Assembly (NCBI GenBank): GCA_016793585.1
Contig: JAEUJR010000961.1
Span: forward strand, 1 to 6,513
DNA length: 6,513 bases
Reading direction: 5' to 3'
DNA from: Archangium sp.
GTDB lineage: Bacteria > Myxococcota > Myxococcia > Myxococcales > Myxococcaceae
A program made the position numbers and the translations under genes. Of this stretch, positions 6,154-6,513 are shown piece by piece (positions within the stretch are counted from its first letter, which is position 1; every line of letters starts with the position of its first letter). A model generated the notes under the pieces. The model ran no database searches and was not told where the DNA came from. It saw only the letters and a list, made by a program, of their open reading frames with translations.

Positions 6154-6512
6154 GGCCGCCGACGAAGCAGCGCCAGGCCAAGGAGGGCCAGGAGCGAAAC
6201 GCCTGCGTCGACGCCCTGACAGGTGCAGCCCATGTTGTTCACCATGACCGTGCCGCCCGCCGAGCCACCGCCGGTGACCGCGCCGCCACCAGTTCCCGGC
6301 CGCCCGCCGCCGTTGGTGGTGCCGCCGCCTCCGCCAGCGCCGCCACCACCCTGACCGCTGGTGTCGACCGCGCAGTAGAACTCGGCGCCCAGTGGCTGAC
6401 ACAGGTGGCCCGGAGGACACGAGCTGAGGTTTCCTGGATCGCAGCGGCCCTGACAGACCCCGCTGAGGCACCGCGTGCCGGGCTGACAGCTCGAGATGTT
6501 CGGCAAGAGGCA
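6150..6512 (-). CDS. Cys-rich surface protein with MYXO-CTERM-type tag (5' end outside window)
   Basis: Only the C-terminal ~120 residues are present; the frame runs off the window edge, and the TTG at 6506 is not a credible start because a Cys-x-x stretch continues upstream. The visible part has two spaced copies of a Cys-rich unit (PNISSCQPGTRC and GNLSSCPPGHLC, 23 residues apart) within a run of seven cysteines, suggesting a disulphide-stabilised extracellular region. Then come a Gly/Thr/Ser-rich linker of about 40 residues and a C-terminal tripartite tag: GCTC, a hydrophobic helix (VSLLALLGLALL) and RRR. This is the MYXO-CTERM layout, which is cleaved by a myxosortase and gives anchoring at the cell surface in Myxococcota. 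It is coupled to the YfiM-like gene by a GTGA overlap. Confidence 0.87.
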   Translation of the reverse strand, partial: CLLPNISSCQPGTRCLSGVCQGRCDPGNLSSCPPGHLCQPLGAEFYCAVDTSGQGGGGAGGGGGTTNGGGRPGTGGGAVTGGGSAGGTVMVNNMGCTCQGVDAGVSLLALLGLALLRRRP

Positions 6513-6513
6513 G

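Noticed and set aside
6154..6471. N-terminal extension of the YfiM-like gene up to 6471
   Set aside because: The extension is Arg/Trp-rich, the frame shadow of the Gly-rich linker; the signal peptide begins at GTG 6153.

Overview
The window looks like chromosomal DNA from a myxobacterium (Myxococcota). It is very GC-rich with strong G/C third-position bias. It encodes a protein ending in a MYXO-CTERM-type sorting tag, a stand-alone MshEN (GspE/PilB N-terminal) domain protein and two lipoproteins, and several proteins carry long Pro/Ala-rich linkers. I see no RNA gene, insertion sequence, CRISPR array or phage gene. The content reads as ordinary core or accessory chromosome, not a mobile island.

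Layout: (1) 1-2357 (+) is a 5'-truncated signalling protein with TPR-like helices, a roughly 400-residue Pro/Ala/Glu-rich linker and two C-terminal cyclic-nucleotide-binding (CNB) domains. (2) 2368-3156 (-), convergent with it and 10 bp away, is an MshEN domain with two 24-residue motifs separated by 5 residues, the signature of c-di-GMP receptors, followed by a linker and coiled coil and with no ATPase domain. (3) 3310-4455 (-) is a lipoprotein with a metallophosphoesterase-like fold that has lost several metal ligands. An intrinsic terminator lies just downstream. (4) 4555-5340 (+) is a divergent lipoprotein of unknown function, sharing a 99-bp intergenic region with (3). (5) 6512-5341 (-) is a probable operon of three genes: the C-terminal end of a Cys-rich, Gly-linked MYXO-CTERM surface protein, a YfiM/VanZ-like small membrane protein translationally coupled to it by a 4-base overlap, and a 124-residue membrane protein of about four helices.

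How they may work together: genes 1 and 2 end tail to tail and both carry nucleotide-second-messenger modules. One has CNB domains, one of which has lost its phosphate-binding Arg. The other has a c-di-GMP-type MshEN domain. Both also contain a short acidic-hydrophobic motif (aromatic or aliphatic residue, then E-L-D/E) in their flexible linkers, which could be a docking motif for a shared partner. This is inference. Genes 3 to 7 point to envelope functions (two lipoproteins, a surface-anchored protein and two inner-membrane proteins), but no specific pathway can be named.

No clear-cut new system was found. The best leads are the repeated short motifs in the CNB protein and its neighbour, the metal-ligand-depleted phosphoesterase lipoprotein, and the coupled MYXO-CTERM / YfiM-like gene pair.
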